A stretch of 64,000 bases of DNA from the NCBI RefSeq assembly GCF_019139815.1, contig NZ_CP077079.1, positions 5,773,001 through 5,837,000 on the forward strand. Reading direction: 5' to 3'. The DNA is from Pseudomonas asgharzadehiana. Lineage in GTDB: Bacteria > Pseudomonadota > Gammaproteobacteria > Pseudomonadales > Pseudomonadaceae. How positions within the stretch are numbered: position 1 is the first letter of the stretch; each line of letters opens with the position of its first letter. A model generated the notes under the pieces. That model searched no databases. It had not been told where the DNA came from and saw only the letters and a list, made by a program, of their open reading frames with translations. Positions 27,055 through 36,592 of this stretch are shown in pieces. The translations under genes and the position numbers were made by a program.

Positions 27055-27912
27055 TCAGAGCACCACCGTGCGGTTGGCGTTCAAAAACACCCGCCGCTCA
27101 ATGTGATACCCCACCGCCCGCGCCAATGTCAGCCCTTCGATGTCCCGCCCCTTGGCAATCAGATCCTCGGGATAGTGGCTGTGGTCCACCACCTCCACGC
27201 CCTGGGCGATGATCGGGCCTTCGTCCAGATCGTTGTTGATGTAATGCGCGGTGGCGCCCACCAGTTTCACGCCCTTGTTGTATGCCTGGTGGTACGGCTT
27301 GGCGCCCTTGAACCCCGGTAGCAACGAGTGGTGGATGTTGATGGCCTTGCCATCGAGCTTTCGGCATAGCTCTGGCGACAGCACTTGCATGTAACGCGCA
27401 AGGATCACCAGTTCCGCGCCGGTGTCTTCCACCACTTGCCACACTTGACGCTCCTGGGACGGTTTGTCGTTAGGGTCGAGGGGGAAATGGTAGTAGGGAA
27501 TCTGGTGCCAGTCGGCCAAAGGTTTGAGATCGGGGTGGTTGGACACCACCGCGACCACGTCCATCGATAGCTGGCCGATGCGCTGACGGTACAGCAGGTC
27601 ATTCAGGCAGTGATCGGCCTTGGAGACCATGATCACCACTTTTGGCCGGTAGTTCGGCGCCGTCAGCTCGAAGATCATGCCAAAGGCTTCGCCGCGCGTG
27701 GCCAGGCCATCGCGGAACGCCTGCTCGTCGAAGCCGTCGGGCTGACGGAATTCCACCCGAATAAAAAACCGGCCAGAGAGGCGGTCATCGAACGAGTGGT
27801 GTTCGGTCACATAGCAACCCTGCTCGAACAGGTAGCGGGTAACCGCGTCCACCGTACCGAGCACGCTGGGGCAGTCGGCGGTCAAAATCCATGTATCGGG
27901 TGCGCGGCTCAT
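27055..27912 (-). CDS. purU: Formyltetrahydrofolate deformylase
   Basis: PurU hydrolyses 10-formyl-THF to formate and THF, regenerating folate. The 285-residue protein has an N-terminal ACT domain (about 8-85) and a formyltransferase-like catalytic domain with INIHHSLLPGFKGA (about 222-235) and the conserved Asp in DLDEGPI. Placed 10 bp after soxG, it balances one-carbon units made by sarcosine oxidase. GAGGAA upstream supports the start. Confidence 0.95.
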   Translation of the reverse strand: MSRAPDTWILTADCPSVLGTVDAVTRYLFEQGCYVTEHHSFDDRLSGRFFIRVEFRQPDGFDEQAFRDGLATRGEAFGMIFELTAPNYRPKVVIMVSKADHCLNDLLYRQRIGQLSMDVVAVVSNHPDLKPLADWHQIPYYHFPLDPNDKPSQERQVWQVVEDTGAELVILARYMQVLSPELCRKLDGKAINIHHSLLPGFKGAKPYHQAYNKGVKLVGATAHYINNDLDEGPIIAQGVEVVDHSHYPEDLIAKGRDIEGLTLARAVGYHIERRVFLNANRTVVL

Positions 27913-27922
27913 CGGCGATTCC

Positions 27923-28555
27923 TCAGGCTTGAACGCTCAGGCCAAATTCGGCCGAGGCGTCTTGCAGCCACAACCACCAGTAGTCCGAGAAGCTGCGACG
28001 AATCAGCAGTTCCCAGGTGTCTTCAGCGGTGTGACGGATCACCAGTTGCGACTTGGCGAACACCGTGCCCACCGCCTTGCCCACCGGGAAGTTGTTGGGG
28101 TGCACGTCGTAGCTGGTGGACTTCATCAGCACATCGCGCACGTTCGGGCCGCTGAGTTCAAGGATCTGCTGGCCGCCACTGACGTTGACGATCTGGATAT
28201 GCAAGTCACCCAGGGCGGCACGCAGGTTTTGCTCGGCGGCGAACTCTTCACCGCTCGGCACGATCAACAGCCACTCGTCAGGGCCAAGCCATTGCAGGCT
28301 GGTGTCGCCTTTGACGATGACGCTCAGTGCGCCGGGCAGTTCGATGCCCAGGGCCTTGTGTACGCCAGCGGCGAACGCGGCGTCATGGCCATCGCCACGA
28401 AGGGTCAGGTGACCCAGGAGTTTCTTTTCACGCACCGTTACGCCGGCGTTCTTGCGGCCCTTGCCGACCAGGCTGGCGAGGTCGGCATGGTGCAGCGACG
28501 ACTCGGCCTTGGCGCCGGAGGTGGGGCGTTGTTGGTAAACATTGGCTGCTGTCAT
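27923..28555 (-). CDS. soxG: Sarcosine oxidase gamma subunit
   Basis: The 210-residue SoxG is the small non-catalytic subunit of heterotetrameric sarcosine oxidase. It belongs to the GcvT-related family and shows QWLGPDEWLLIVPSG (about 100-115) and LSGPNVRDVLMKSTSYDVHP. It is the last sox gene; a REP hairpin lies between it and soxA, which could adjust subunit amounts. Confidence 0.95.
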   Translation of the reverse strand: MTAANVYQQRPTSGAKAESSLHHADLASLVGKGRKNAGVTVREKKLLGHLTLRGDGHDAAFAAGVHKALGIELPGALSVIVKGDTSLQWLGPDEWLLIVPSGEEFAAEQNLRAALGDLHIQIVNVSGGQQILELSGPNVRDVLMKSTSYDVHPNNFPVGKAVGTVFAKSQLVIRHTAEDTWELLIRRSFSDYWWLWLQDASAEFGLSVQA

Positions 28556-28592
28556 AAAGCACCTGTTTTGAATTCTGTTTTGAGGCTGATGG

Positions 28593-28618
28593 CCTCATCG
28601 GGGGCAAGCCCCCGATGC
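28593..28618. repeat. REP tail palindrome between soxA and soxG
   Basis: CATCGGGGGCAAGCCCCCGATG is a perfect palindrome of the REP tail type, in the 78-bp gap between soxA and soxG. Confidence 0.8.
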
Positions 28619-28633
28619 AGGCAACTCGGTCTA

Positions 28634-31600
28634 TCAGATGTTCTGGCGATCGCCTTTCGGGTCAAAGAACACCGAAGACACAATCTCCGCCTCGATCACG
28701 CTGCCATCCGCCTGGGGCGAGAACACCCGCTCACCGATGCGCTTCAAGCCGCCCTTGACCACACCCATGGCAAACGAGTAGCCCAGGGAGTTATGCGCAT
28801 AGCTTGAGGTAACGTGACCCACCATCTTCATCGGGATCGTCTGCTTCGGATCGAACACCAACTGCGCGCCTTCCGGCAGCCACACGTTCGGGTCGATCGG
28901 CTTGAGCCCCACCAACTGCTTACGCTCTTCGCGCACGCAGTCTTCACGGTTCATCCCGCGCCAGCCGATCCACGAGAACGGCTTGGTACGGCCTACGCAC
29001 CAGCCCATGTTCAGGTCGTCCGGGGTCATCGAGCCGTCGGTGTCCTGGCCGACGATGATGAAGCCCTTCTCGGCCCGCAGCACGTGCATGGTTTCGGTGC
29101 CGTACGGGGTCAGGTTGTATTTCTTGCCGGCCTCGACGATTTTTTCCAGCACGCCCATGGCGTAGTCGGCCTGCACGTTCACTTCATACGACAGCTCACC
29201 GGTAAACGAGATACGGAACACCCGTGCCGGTACACCGCCCACCAGGCCTTCCTTCCAGGTCATGAACGGGAAGCCGTCCTTGTCCAGGTCGATATCAGTC
29301 ACTTCACTGAGCAGCTTGCGGCTGTTGGGGCCGGACAACGTCATGGTGGCCCAGTGATCGGTGACCGAGGTGAAGTACACCTTCAGGTCCGGCCATTCGG
29401 TCTGTTGGTAGATTTCCAGCCACTGCAGAACGCGCGCCGCGCCGCCGGTGGTGGTGGTCATCAGGAAGTGGTTATCGGCCAGGCAGGCGGTCACACCGTC
29501 GTCGAAGACCATGCCGTCTTCCTTGCACATCAGGCCGTAGCGCGCCTTGCCCACATCGAGCTTGGTCCAGGCGTTGGTGTAGATGCGGTTGAGGAACTCG
29601 CGGGCATCCGGGCCTTGAATGTCGATCTTGCCGAGGGTGGACGCGTCCAGCAGGCCGACGCTGTCGCGCACCGCCAGGCATTCGCGTTTCACGGCGGCGT
29701 GCAGGTCTTCACCGTTACGTGGGAAGTACCACGGGCGTTTCCACTGGCCGACGTCTTCAAACTCGGCGCCGTTCTTCACGTGCCAGGCTTGCAGCGCGGT
29801 GTAGCGCACCGGTTCGAAGATGTGCCCACAGTGACGGCCCGCCACCGCGCCGAAGGTTACCGGCGTGTAGTTGGGACGGAACATGGTGGTGCCCATCTGC
29901 GGGATGGTCACGTTCAGCGAACGTGCAGCAATCGCCAGGCCGTTGACGTTACCCAACTTGCCCTGGTCGGTGCCGAAGCCCAACGCGGTGTAGCGTTTGA
30001 CGTGCTCGACCGACTCGAAACCTTCGCGGGTCGCCAGTTCGATGGCGGCCGCGGTGACGTCGTTTTGCAGGTCGACGAATTGCTTGGGCGCACGTGCGGT
30101 CGGCTTGTCGTGCGGCACCTGGTAAATCGCCAGGGTCGGCTCTTCCAGCCGGCTCAGGGCCTTTGGCAGGGTCCCTTCGACCGGGGCAAAACCGGCTTCG
30201 CTGGCGGCGCGCACGCCGCCTTCAAAACCGTCGGCCAGGGAATCGCCGAGGCCGTAGACGCCATTGATGCCGCCCACGCACACGCGTTTTTGCGGGGCTT
30301 CACCGGGTACAAAGCCGAGGATGTCTTCACGCCAGGTCGGCTTGCCACCCAAGTGCGAAGCCAAGTGGACCACCGGGCTGTAGCCGCCGGAGCTGGCGAC
30401 CAGGTCGCAGTCCAGCCACTCGCCGGGGCTGGTGACTTTGTGTGCCTTGACGTCAATCGCGGCGACACGCGCAGCGCTCACACGCTTGGTGCCACGAGCC
30501 TCGACCACAGCGCTGCCGGTGAGGATCCGAATGCCTTTGGCGCGGGCTTCTTCCACCAGCGCGCCGCGTGGGTTGTGGCGCACATCCGCCACCGCCACCA
30601 CCTGCAGGCCGGCATCCAGCCAGTCCAGCGCAACGCGGTAGGCGTGGTCGTTGTTGGTCGACAGCACCAGTTTTTTACCCGGCGCCACGCCATAGCGACG
30701 CACGTAGGTGGAAACCGCGCCGGCCAGCATGTTGCCCGGCACGTCGTTGTTGCCGTACACCAGCGGACGCTCGCACGCACCGGTGGCCAGCACCACACGC
30801 TTGGCACGTACACGGTGGATACGCTGACGCACTACGCCGATCGGCGCGCGATCACCGAGGTGGTCGGTGAGGCGCTCGTGAATGGTCAGGAAGTTATGGT
30901 CGTGGTAGCCGTTGACGGTGGCGCGGGGCAACAGCACCACGTCCGGCAGGGCTTTGAGTTCAGCGATAACGCTGGCTACCCACTCGGTGGCCGGTTTGCC
31001 ATCGAGGCTTTCGCGAGAATCGAGCAAGGAACCGCCGAACTCTTCCTGCTCATCGGCGATGATCACACGGGCACCGCTGCGTGCAGCCGCCAGTGCAGCC
31101 GCCAAACCCGCAGGGCCTGCGCCCACGACCAGCACGTCGCAGTGACGGTTGAAGTTATCGTAGGTGTCCGGGTCGTTCTCGGTGGGCGAACGGCCCAGGC
31201 CCGCCGCCTTGCGGATGTACTTCTCGTAAGTCATCCAGAACGATTGCGGGTACATAAAGGTTTTGTAGTAGAAACCCGGCGGCATCAGCTTGCCGCCGAC
31301 CTTGCCGAGAATCCCCATCATGTCGTTGTTGACGCTCGGCCAGCCGTTGGTGCTGGTGGCGACGAGGCCCTGGTACAGCGCCTGTTGCGTGGCGCGCACG
31401 TTAGGGATTTGCGTGGCTTCGGTGGCGCCGATCTGCAGCACCGCGTTCGGCTCCTCGGCGCCGGCGGCGAAGATACCGCGTGGGCGCGAGTACTTGAAGC
31501 TGCGGCCGATGATGTCGACGCCGTTGGCCAGCAGGGCTGCGGCCAGGGTGTCGCCTTCAAAGCCTTTGTAGCTCTGGCCGTTGAAGCTGAAGGTCAGGAC

Positions 31601-31651
31601 TTTATTACGGTCGATCCGGCCACCGTTGGACAGGCGATTGATCTGGCTCAT
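28634..31651 (-). CDS. soxA: Sarcosine oxidase alpha subunit
   Basis: The 1005-residue SoxA binds NAD and, with beta, FMN; it carries the folate-dependent half reaction that captures formaldehyde as 5,10-methylene-THF. Domains in order: a 2Fe-2S-ferredoxin-like N-terminal segment without cluster cysteines (about 15-100), a NAD-binding domain with VVGAGPAGLAAALAAARSG (about 174-192), and a GcvT-like C-terminal folate domain (about 600-1000). Its start lies inside soxD with a 4-base overlap, so subunits are coupled. Confidence 0.97.
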   Translation of the reverse strand: MSQINRLSNGGRIDRNKVLTFSFNGQSYKGFEGDTLAAALLANGVDIIGRSFKYSRPRGIFAAGAEEPNAVLQIGATEATQIPNVRATQQALYQGLVATSTNGWPSVNNDMMGILGKVGGKLMPPGFYYKTFMYPQSFWMTYEKYIRKAAGLGRSPTENDPDTYDNFNRHCDVLVVGAGPAGLAAALAAARSGARVIIADEQEEFGGSLLDSRESLDGKPATEWVASVIAELKALPDVVLLPRATVNGYHDHNFLTIHERLTDHLGDRAPIGVVRQRIHRVRAKRVVLATGACERPLVYGNNDVPGNMLAGAVSTYVRRYGVAPGKKLVLSTNNDHAYRVALDWLDAGLQVVAVADVRHNPRGALVEEARAKGIRILTGSAVVEARGTKRVSAARVAAIDVKAHKVTSPGEWLDCDLVASSGGYSPVVHLASHLGGKPTWREDILGFVPGEAPQKRVCVGGINGVYGLGDSLADGFEGGVRAASEAGFAPVEGTLPKALSRLEEPTLAIYQVPHDKPTARAPKQFVDLQNDVTAAAIELATREGFESVEHVKRYTALGFGTDQGKLGNVNGLAIAARSLNVTIPQMGTTMFRPNYTPVTFGAVAGRHCGHIFEPVRYTALQAWHVKNGAEFEDVGQWKRPWYFPRNGEDLHAAVKRECLAVRDSVGLLDASTLGKIDIQGPDAREFLNRIYTNAWTKLDVGKARYGLMCKEDGMVFDDGVTACLADNHFLMTTTTGGAARVLQWLEIYQQTEWPDLKVYFTSVTDHWATMTLSGPNSRKLLSEVTDIDLDKDGFPFMTWKEGLVGGVPARVFRISFTGELSYEVNVQADYAMGVLEKIVEAGKKYNLTPYGTETMHVLRAEKGFIIVGQDTDGSMTPDDLNMGWCVGRTKPFSWIGWRGMNREDCVREERKQLVGLKPIDPNVWLPEGAQLVFDPKQTIPMKMVGHVTSSYAHNSLGYSFAMGVVKGGLKRIGERVFSPQADGSVIEAEIVSSVFFDPKGDRQNI

Positions 31652-31950
31652 ACCTTCTCTCCAGAGGCCTTGGCGGTGAACTGAGGCTTCTCACCGATCT
31701 TGTAGGTTTCAAGAATTTCGTAGGTCAGGGTGTCGCGGGTGGCGTTGAAATACTGACGGCAGCCGGCGGCGTGAATCCACAGCTCGTGGTGCAGGCCACG
31801 CGGGTTATCGCGAAAGAACATGTAGTCGCCCCACTGCTCGTCGGTGCAGGCATTCGGGTCCAGCGGGCGCGGGATGTGCGCTTGGCCGGCGGCGTGGAAT
31901 TCCTCTTCGGAGCGCAGTTCGCCACAGTGAGGACAGAAGATATGCAACAT
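31648..31950 (-). CDS. soxD: Sarcosine oxidase delta subunit
   Basis: The 100-residue SoxD is the zinc-binding small subunit. CPHCGELRSEEEF at residues 6-18 gives the CxxC pair, and HAAGCRQYFNATRDT (about 61-75) the remaining His and Cys. It overlaps soxA by four bases and follows soxB by 15 bp. CAGGAGA upstream gives a strong ribosome site. Confidence 0.96.
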   Translation of the reverse strand: MLHIFCPHCGELRSEEEFHAAGQAHIPRPLDPNACTDEQWGDYMFFRDNPRGLHHELWIHAAGCRQYFNATRDTLTYEILETYKIGEKPQFTAKASGEKV

Positions 31951-31965
31951 AGGGGATTTCTCCTG

Positions 31966-33216
31966 TTAGTGGGCGACGGCCGCAGCGCCGTGTTCGTCGA
32001 TCAGCGCACCGTTGTGGAAACGGTCGATGGAAAAAGGTGCGGCCAATGGGTGCATTTCACCCTTGGCCAGGCTGGCGGCAAACACGTTGCCTGAGCCTGG
32101 GGTGGCCTTGAAGCCACCGGTGCCCCAACCGCAGTTGAAGAACATGTTCGGCACCGGGGTCTTGGAGATGATCGGGCAGGCGTCCGGCGTGGTGTCGACG
32201 ATGCCGCCCCACTGGCGGTTCATGCGCACCCGCGACAGCACCGGGAACATCTCGACGATAGCCTGGATGGTGTGCTCGATCACCGGGTACGAACCACGCT
32301 GGCCGTAGCCGTTGTAGCCGTCGATACCGGCGCCGATCACCAGGTCGCCCTTGTCGGACTGGCTGATGTAACCGTGCACGGCGTTGGACATGATCACGCT
32401 GTCGATGATCGGCTTGATCGGCTCCGACACCAACGCTTGCAGCGGGTGGGATTCGATCGGCAGGCGAAAGCCCGCCAGCGAGGCCATGTGCCCGGAGTTA
32501 CCGGCGGTGACCACGCCGACGCGCTTGGCGCCGATAAAACCCTTGTTGGTTTCCACACCGATGCACACGCCGTTTTCCTTACGGAACCCGATCACTTCGG
32601 TCTGCTGGATCAAGTCCACGCCGAGCGCGTCAGCGGCGCGGGCAAAACCCCAGGCCACGGCATCGTGACGGGCCACGCCGCCGCGCCGTTGCACGGTGGC
32701 GCCGAGCACCGGGTAGCGGGTGTTCTTGGAGCAGTCCAGGTACGGGATCTCGTCGGCCACTTGCTTGGCGTTGAGCAGTTCGCCGTCCACGCCGTTGAGG
32801 CGGTTGGCGCTCACCCGGCGTTCGGAATCGCGGATGTCCTGCAAGGTGTGGCACAGGTTGTACACGCCACGCTGGGAGAACATCACGTTGTAGTTGAGGT
32901 CCTGGGACAGGCCTTCCCACAGTTTCATCGCGTGTTCGTACAGGTGCGCCGACTCATCCCACAGGTAGTTGGAGCGCACGATGGTGGTGTTGCGCGCGGT
33001 GTTACCGCCGCCCAACCAGCCTTTTTCGACCACGGCCACGTTGGTGATGCCGTGCTCTTTGGCCAGGTAGTACGCGGTCGCCAGACCATGCCCGCCACCG
33101 CCGACGATGACCACGTCGTAGACCTTTTTCGGGGTCGGCGTGCGCCACATCTTCTGCCAGTTTTCGTGATGGCTGAGGGAGTGCTTGAAGAGGCCGAAGC
33201 CCGAGTAGCGTTGCAT
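31966..33216 (-). CDS. soxB: Sarcosine oxidase beta subunit
   Basis: The 416-residue SoxB holds FAD and covalent FMN and oxidises sarcosine to glycine. [18 protein letters not shown] (about 33-50) is the dinucleotide motif, and [23 protein letters not shown] and [15 protein letters not shown] segments are as in the family. GGAG at 33223-33226 has proper spacing to the ATG at 33216 but not to that at 33222, so the shorter form is preferred; the frame running back to 33378 overlaps glyA and is not used. Confidence 0.96.
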   Translation of the reverse strand: MQRYSGFGLFKHSLSHHENWQKMWRTPTPKKVYDVVIVGGGGHGLATAYYLAKEHGITNVAVVEKGWLGGGNTARNTTIVRSNYLWDESAHLYEHAMKLWEGLSQDLNYNVMFSQRGVYNLCHTLQDIRDSERRVSANRLNGVDGELLNAKQVADEIPYLDCSKNTRYPVLGATVQRRGGVARHDAVAWGFARAADALGVDLIQQTEVIGFRKENGVCIGVETNKGFIGAKRVGVVTAGNSGHMASLAGFRLPIESHPLQALVSEPIKPIIDSVIMSNAVHGYISQSDKGDLVIGAGIDGYNGYGQRGSYPVIEHTIQAIVEMFPVLSRVRMNRQWGGIVDTTPDACPIISKTPVPNMFFNCGWGTGGFKATPGSGNVFAASLAKGEMHPLAAPFSIDRFHNGALIDEHGAAAVAH

Positions 33217-33238
33217 AGTCATTACTCCAAAACCGCGC

Positions 33239-34492
33239 TCAGCGATAAACCGGGAAATCAGCGCACAGGGCAGACACGTGCTTGGCCACGTTGGCCTCGA
33301 CATCGGCGTCGCCGAGGTTGTCGAGGATGTCGCAGATCCAGCCGGCCAGTTCGATGCACTGCGGCACTTTGAAACCACGCGTGGTCACCGCCGGGGTACC
33401 GATACGCAGGCCCGAGGTCACGAACGGCGACTGCGGGTCATTCGGCACCGCGTTCTTGTTGACGGTGATGTGAGCGCGACCGAGGGCGGCGTCCGCCTCT
33501 TTGCCGGTCAAGCCCTGACGGATCAGGCTGACCAGGAACAGGTGGTTATCGGTGCCGCCGGACACTACATCGTAGCCGCGTTTGATAAACACGCTCGCCA
33601 TGGCCTGGGCATTGTCGATCACTTGTTGCTGGTAGGCCTTGAAGCCTGGCTCCAGCGCTTCCTTGAAGCACACGGCCTTGCCGGCGATGACGTGCATCAG
33701 CGGGCCGCCCTGGGCGCCGGGGAATACGGCGGCGTTGAGTTTCTTTTCAATCGCTTCGTTGGCCTTGGCCAAAATCAGGCCGCCCCGTGGACCGCGCAGG
33801 GTCTTGTGGGTGGTGGTGGTGACCACGTCGGCGTACGGCAGCGGGTTCGGGTACAGGCCGGCGGCGACCAGGCCGGCGACGTGGGCCATGTCCACGAACA
33901 GCAACGCGCCTACTTTGTCGGCGATGGCGCGAAAGCGTGGGAAGTCCAGGGTCTTGGAGTAGGCGGAGAAACCGGCCACGATCATTTTCGGCTGGCACTC
34001 GACGGCCAGGCGCTCGACTTCGTCGTAGTCGATCAGGCCGGTATCGGTGTTGATGCCGTATTGCACCGCGTTGTACAGCTTGCCCGAGGACGACACTTTG
34101 GCGCCGTGGGTCAGGTGACCGCCGTGGGCCAGGCTCATGCCCAGGATGGTGTCGCCGGCATTGATCAGCGCCAGGTACACGGCGCTGTTGGCGGACGAAC
34201 CGGAGTGCGGCTGCACGTTGGCGTAATCGGCGCCGAACAGCTGCTTGGCGCGTTCGATGGCCAGGGCCTCGACCTTGTCCACGTGCTCACAGCCGCCGTA
34301 GTAGCGCTTGCCCGGGTAGCCTTCGGCGTATTTGTTGGTGAGGCCGCTGCCTTGCGCTTCCATCACACGCTTGCTGGTGTAGTTCTCTGACGCGATCAGC
34401 TCGATATGATCTTCCTGACGCTGCTCCTCGGCGTTCATCGCCGCCAGCAGTGCATCGTCATAACCCTGGATCTGGTCTTTCTTGCTGAACAT
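33239..34492 (-). CDS. glyA: Serine hydroxymethyltransferase
   Basis: GlyA interconverts glycine plus methylene-THF with serine, linking sarcosine-derived glycine and one-carbon units to serine. The 417-residue PLP protein has the lysine motif [16 protein letters not shown] (about 222-237) and the N-terminal [14 protein letters not shown] segment. It is the first gene of the glyA-soxBDAG-purU group, 22 bp before soxB. A GGGAGAG ribosome site precedes the ATG. Confidence 0.97.
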   Translation of the reverse strand: MFSKKDQIQGYDDALLAAMNAEEQRQEDHIELIASENYTSKRVMEAQGSGLTNKYAEGYPGKRYYGGCEHVDKVEALAIERAKQLFGADYANVQPHSGSSANSAVYLALINAGDTILGMSLAHGGHLTHGAKVSSSGKLYNAVQYGINTDTGLIDYDEVERLAVECQPKMIVAGFSAYSKTLDFPRFRAIADKVGALLFVDMAHVAGLVAAGLYPNPLPYADVVTTTTHKTLRGPRGGLILAKANEAIEKKLNAAVFPGAQGGPLMHVIAGKAVCFKEALEPGFKAYQQQVIDNAQAMASVFIKRGYDVVSGGTDNHLFLVSLIRQGLTGKEADAALGRAHITVNKNAVPNDPQSPFVTSGLRIGTPAVTTRGFKVPQCIELAGWICDILDNLGDADVEANVAKHVSALCADFPVYR

Positions 34493-34616
34493 CGCGTCTC
34501 TCCCAGCCTTTCGTATTGTTGAGGCCCGTGCAGGGCCCTTTGATGCGATGGTAGGGCTGGCGCAGGCAGGTCAAATGCCTACGGACGCCACGCAAAGGTG
34601 CGTTTACGACATTCCC

Positions 34617-34629
34617 TCTGCGACGCAGA
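34617..34629. promoter_or_regulatory. 13-bp palindrome upstream of glyA
   Basis: TCTGCG-A-CGCAGA is a perfect palindrome about 125 bp before the glyA start. A CGACATTCC motif resembling one upstream of gbcA lies 10 bp to its left (34607-34615). Candidate operator for a sarcosine- or betaine-responsive regulator; the protein cannot be named from sequence. Confidence 0.4.
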
Positions 34630-34647
34630 ACAAATGTGGAACAGGCC

Positions 34648-34662
34648 GTGTGTGGGAGGGGG
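34648..34662. repeat. Truncated REP arm
   Basis: CGTGTGTGGGAGGGGG, one REP arm, abuts the stop codon of the TraX-like gene. Confidence 0.55.
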
Positions 34663-35391
34663 TCAGGCGATGATCTGGCGGGCGAGCAGCAGCAGGAGGA
34701 AATGCAGTGGATAAGCGGCATACGCCCAGCGGCGCATGGGCGGTGGCGCGACATGTTTGGCGTGTCGCAATAAGACCAAACCCACCCATGGCGCGATCAG
34801 GCATGCGACCAACCCCAACAGCGCCACCGGCGTGCCGCTATTGAGCAGGGTTTGCCATTGGTTGGCGGCCACGCACACCAGGCCCGGTAGCAGGCAGAAA
34901 TACCAAGGGCGGGTGAACACCAGCAGCATGGCCAACGGCAGCAATACACCAAATAAACCGAACATCAACTGCGCGCTGAACACACCCGCAAGCAACAGCG
35001 CAATCAGCGCCAACCCCCGACCAACAGGCGCCTTCTGCTGCCATCCTCTGGCAACCAGCAAACCCAGCGCCAGAGTCGGCAGCACATTCAACGTATCGGC
35101 ATCCTCGATAAACAACCGGTATGGCACTTCGCTGAGCGCACTGAACAACAGCAACCAGCCCAGGTAGCGCCAGTGCCCGGCCAAGGGCGTATTTCGCACC
35201 CGCTGCACGTTAGCCGCAATCGCCAGGCAGAACCACGGGAACGCCAGGCGCCCCGGCACATACAAGCCATCGAGGCTCAAACCGACATAACGCAGGTGGT
35301 CCAGCACCATGCACACCAGCGCCAGCCACTTGAGCAGATCCAAAGCGCCGTCGCGGACACGTCCGACAGGCATCGTTGCAGTAGCGTGCAT
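34663..35391 (-). CDS. TraX-family membrane protein
   Basis: The 242-residue protein has about seven to eight hydrophobic spans and the TraX family opening GALDLLKWLALVCMVLDHLR (about 15-34). F-plasmid TraX N-acetylates pilin, but chromosomal homologues have no known substrate. GGGGA upstream supports the ATG at 35391 rather than 35412. It is not related to the amine pathway around it. Confidence 0.85.
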   Translation of the reverse strand: MHATATMPVGRVRDGALDLLKWLALVCMVLDHLRYVGLSLDGLYVPGRLAFPWFCLAIAANVQRVRNTPLAGHWRYLGWLLLFSALSEVPYRLFIEDADTLNVLPTLALGLLVARGWQQKAPVGRGLALIALLLAGVFSAQLMFGLFGVLLPLAMLLVFTRPWYFCLLPGLVCVAANQWQTLLNSGTPVALLGLVACLIAPWVGLVLLRHAKHVAPPPMRRWAYAAYPLHFLLLLLARQIIA

Positions 35392-35481
35392 AATTCCCCA
35401 CTGACTTTGCATTTACAGCGCGTGCGCACCCCAGCCAATGTTGGTTAAAGTGCGCACCAATATCGACCACAGGAATGGGCC

Positions 35482-36522
35482 ATGACTGACAAGAGCCAAC
35501 AATTCGCCAGCGACAACTATTCGGGCATCTGCCCGGAAGCCTGGGCCGCCATGGAACAAGCCAACCACGGCCATCAACGCGCCTATGGCGATGATGAGTG
35601 GACCCACCGCGCCGCCGACGGTTTCCGCAACCTGTTCGAAACCGACTGCGAAGTGTTCTTCGCCTTCAACGGCACCGCCGCCAACTCGCTGGCGCTGTCA
35701 TCCTTGTGCCAGAGCTACCATAGCGTGATTTGCTCGGAAACCGCCCACGTCGAAACCGACGAATGCGGCGCGCCGGAGTTTTTCTCCAACGGCTCCAAGC
35801 TGCTCACCGCGCGCACCGAAAACGGCAAGCTGACCCCGGAGTCGATCCGCGAGATCGCCCTCAAGCGCCAGGACATCCACTACCCCAAGCCGCGCGTCGT
35901 CACGCTGACCCAGGCCACCGAAGTCGGCAGCGTCTACACCCCGGAAGAAATCCGCGCCATCAGCGCCACCTGCAAAGAACTGGGCCTGAACCTGCACATG
36001 GACGGCGCGCGTTTTTCCAACGCCTGCGCGTTCCTCGGCTGCTCACCGGCCGATCTGACCTGGAAAGCCGGGGTAGACGTGCTGTGTTTTGGCGGCACCA
36101 AGAACGGCATGGCCGTGGGCGAGGCGATTCTGTTCTTCAACCACACGCTGGCCGAAGACTTCGATTACCGCTGCAAACAAGCCGGCCAGCTCGCCTCGAA
36201 AATGCGCTTTTTGTCGGCCCCATGGGTGGGCCTGCTGGAAAACGACGCCTGGCTCAAACACGCCCGCCACGCCAACCACTGCGCCCAACTGCTGAGCAGC
36301 CTGGTGGCGGACATTCCCGGCGTGGAGCTGATGTTCCCGGTACAGGCCAACGGCGTGTTCCTGCAACTCTCGGAACCAGCGATTGCCGCGCTGACGGCCA
36401 AGGGCTGGCGCTTCTATACCTTCATCGGTAAAGGCGGCGCGCGGTTCATGTGTGCGTGGGACACCGAAGAAGAACGCGTGCGGGAACTGGCGGCGGACAT
36501 TCGCGAAGTCATGGGCGCCTGA
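35482..36522 (+). CDS. ltaE: Low-specificity L-threonine aldolase
   Basis: LtaE cleaves L-threonine and allo-threonine to glycine and acetaldehyde, PLP-dependent. The 346-residue protein has HMDGARFSNACAFLG (about 172-186) and the PLP lysine in FGGTKNGMAVGEA (about 203-215). An AGGA precedes the ATG. Producing glycine, it fits the glycine-centred neighbourhood, but it is transcribed alone and converges on gbcB over a REP hairpin. Confidence 0.95.
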   Translation: MTDKSQQFASDNYSGICPEAWAAMEQANHGHQRAYGDDEWTHRAADGFRNLFETDCEVFFAFNGTAANSLALSSLCQSYHSVICSETAHVETDECGAPEFFSNGSKLLTARTENGKLTPESIREIALKRQDIHYPKPRVVTLTQATEVGSVYTPEEIRAISATCKELGLNLHMDGARFSNACAFLGCSPADLTWKAGVDVLCFGGTKNGMAVGEAILFFNHTLAEDFDYRCKQAGQLASKMRFLSAPWVGLLENDAWLKHARHANHCAQLLSSLVADIPGVELMFPVQANGVFLQLSEPAIAALTAKGWRFYTFIGKGGARFMCAWDTEEERVRELAADIREVMGA

Positions 36523-36548
36523 CCCTCACGGATGAACGCAAATCAACC

Positions 36549-36576
36549 TGTGGGAAGGGCTTGCCCCCTCCCACAT
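36549..36576. repeat. REP element between ltaE and gbcB
   Basis: TGTGGGAAGGGCTTGCCCCC-TCCCACA, a full REP palindrome between two convergent genes, placed where a 3' mRNA structure would serve both. Confidence 0.85.
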
Positions 36577-36592
36577 TGGGCGGTACTCGCTG

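Noticed and set aside
36541..36592. Classical terminator after ltaE
   Set aside because: The only structure is a REP palindrome without a T-tract, so it is listed as a repeat and not as an intrinsic terminator.
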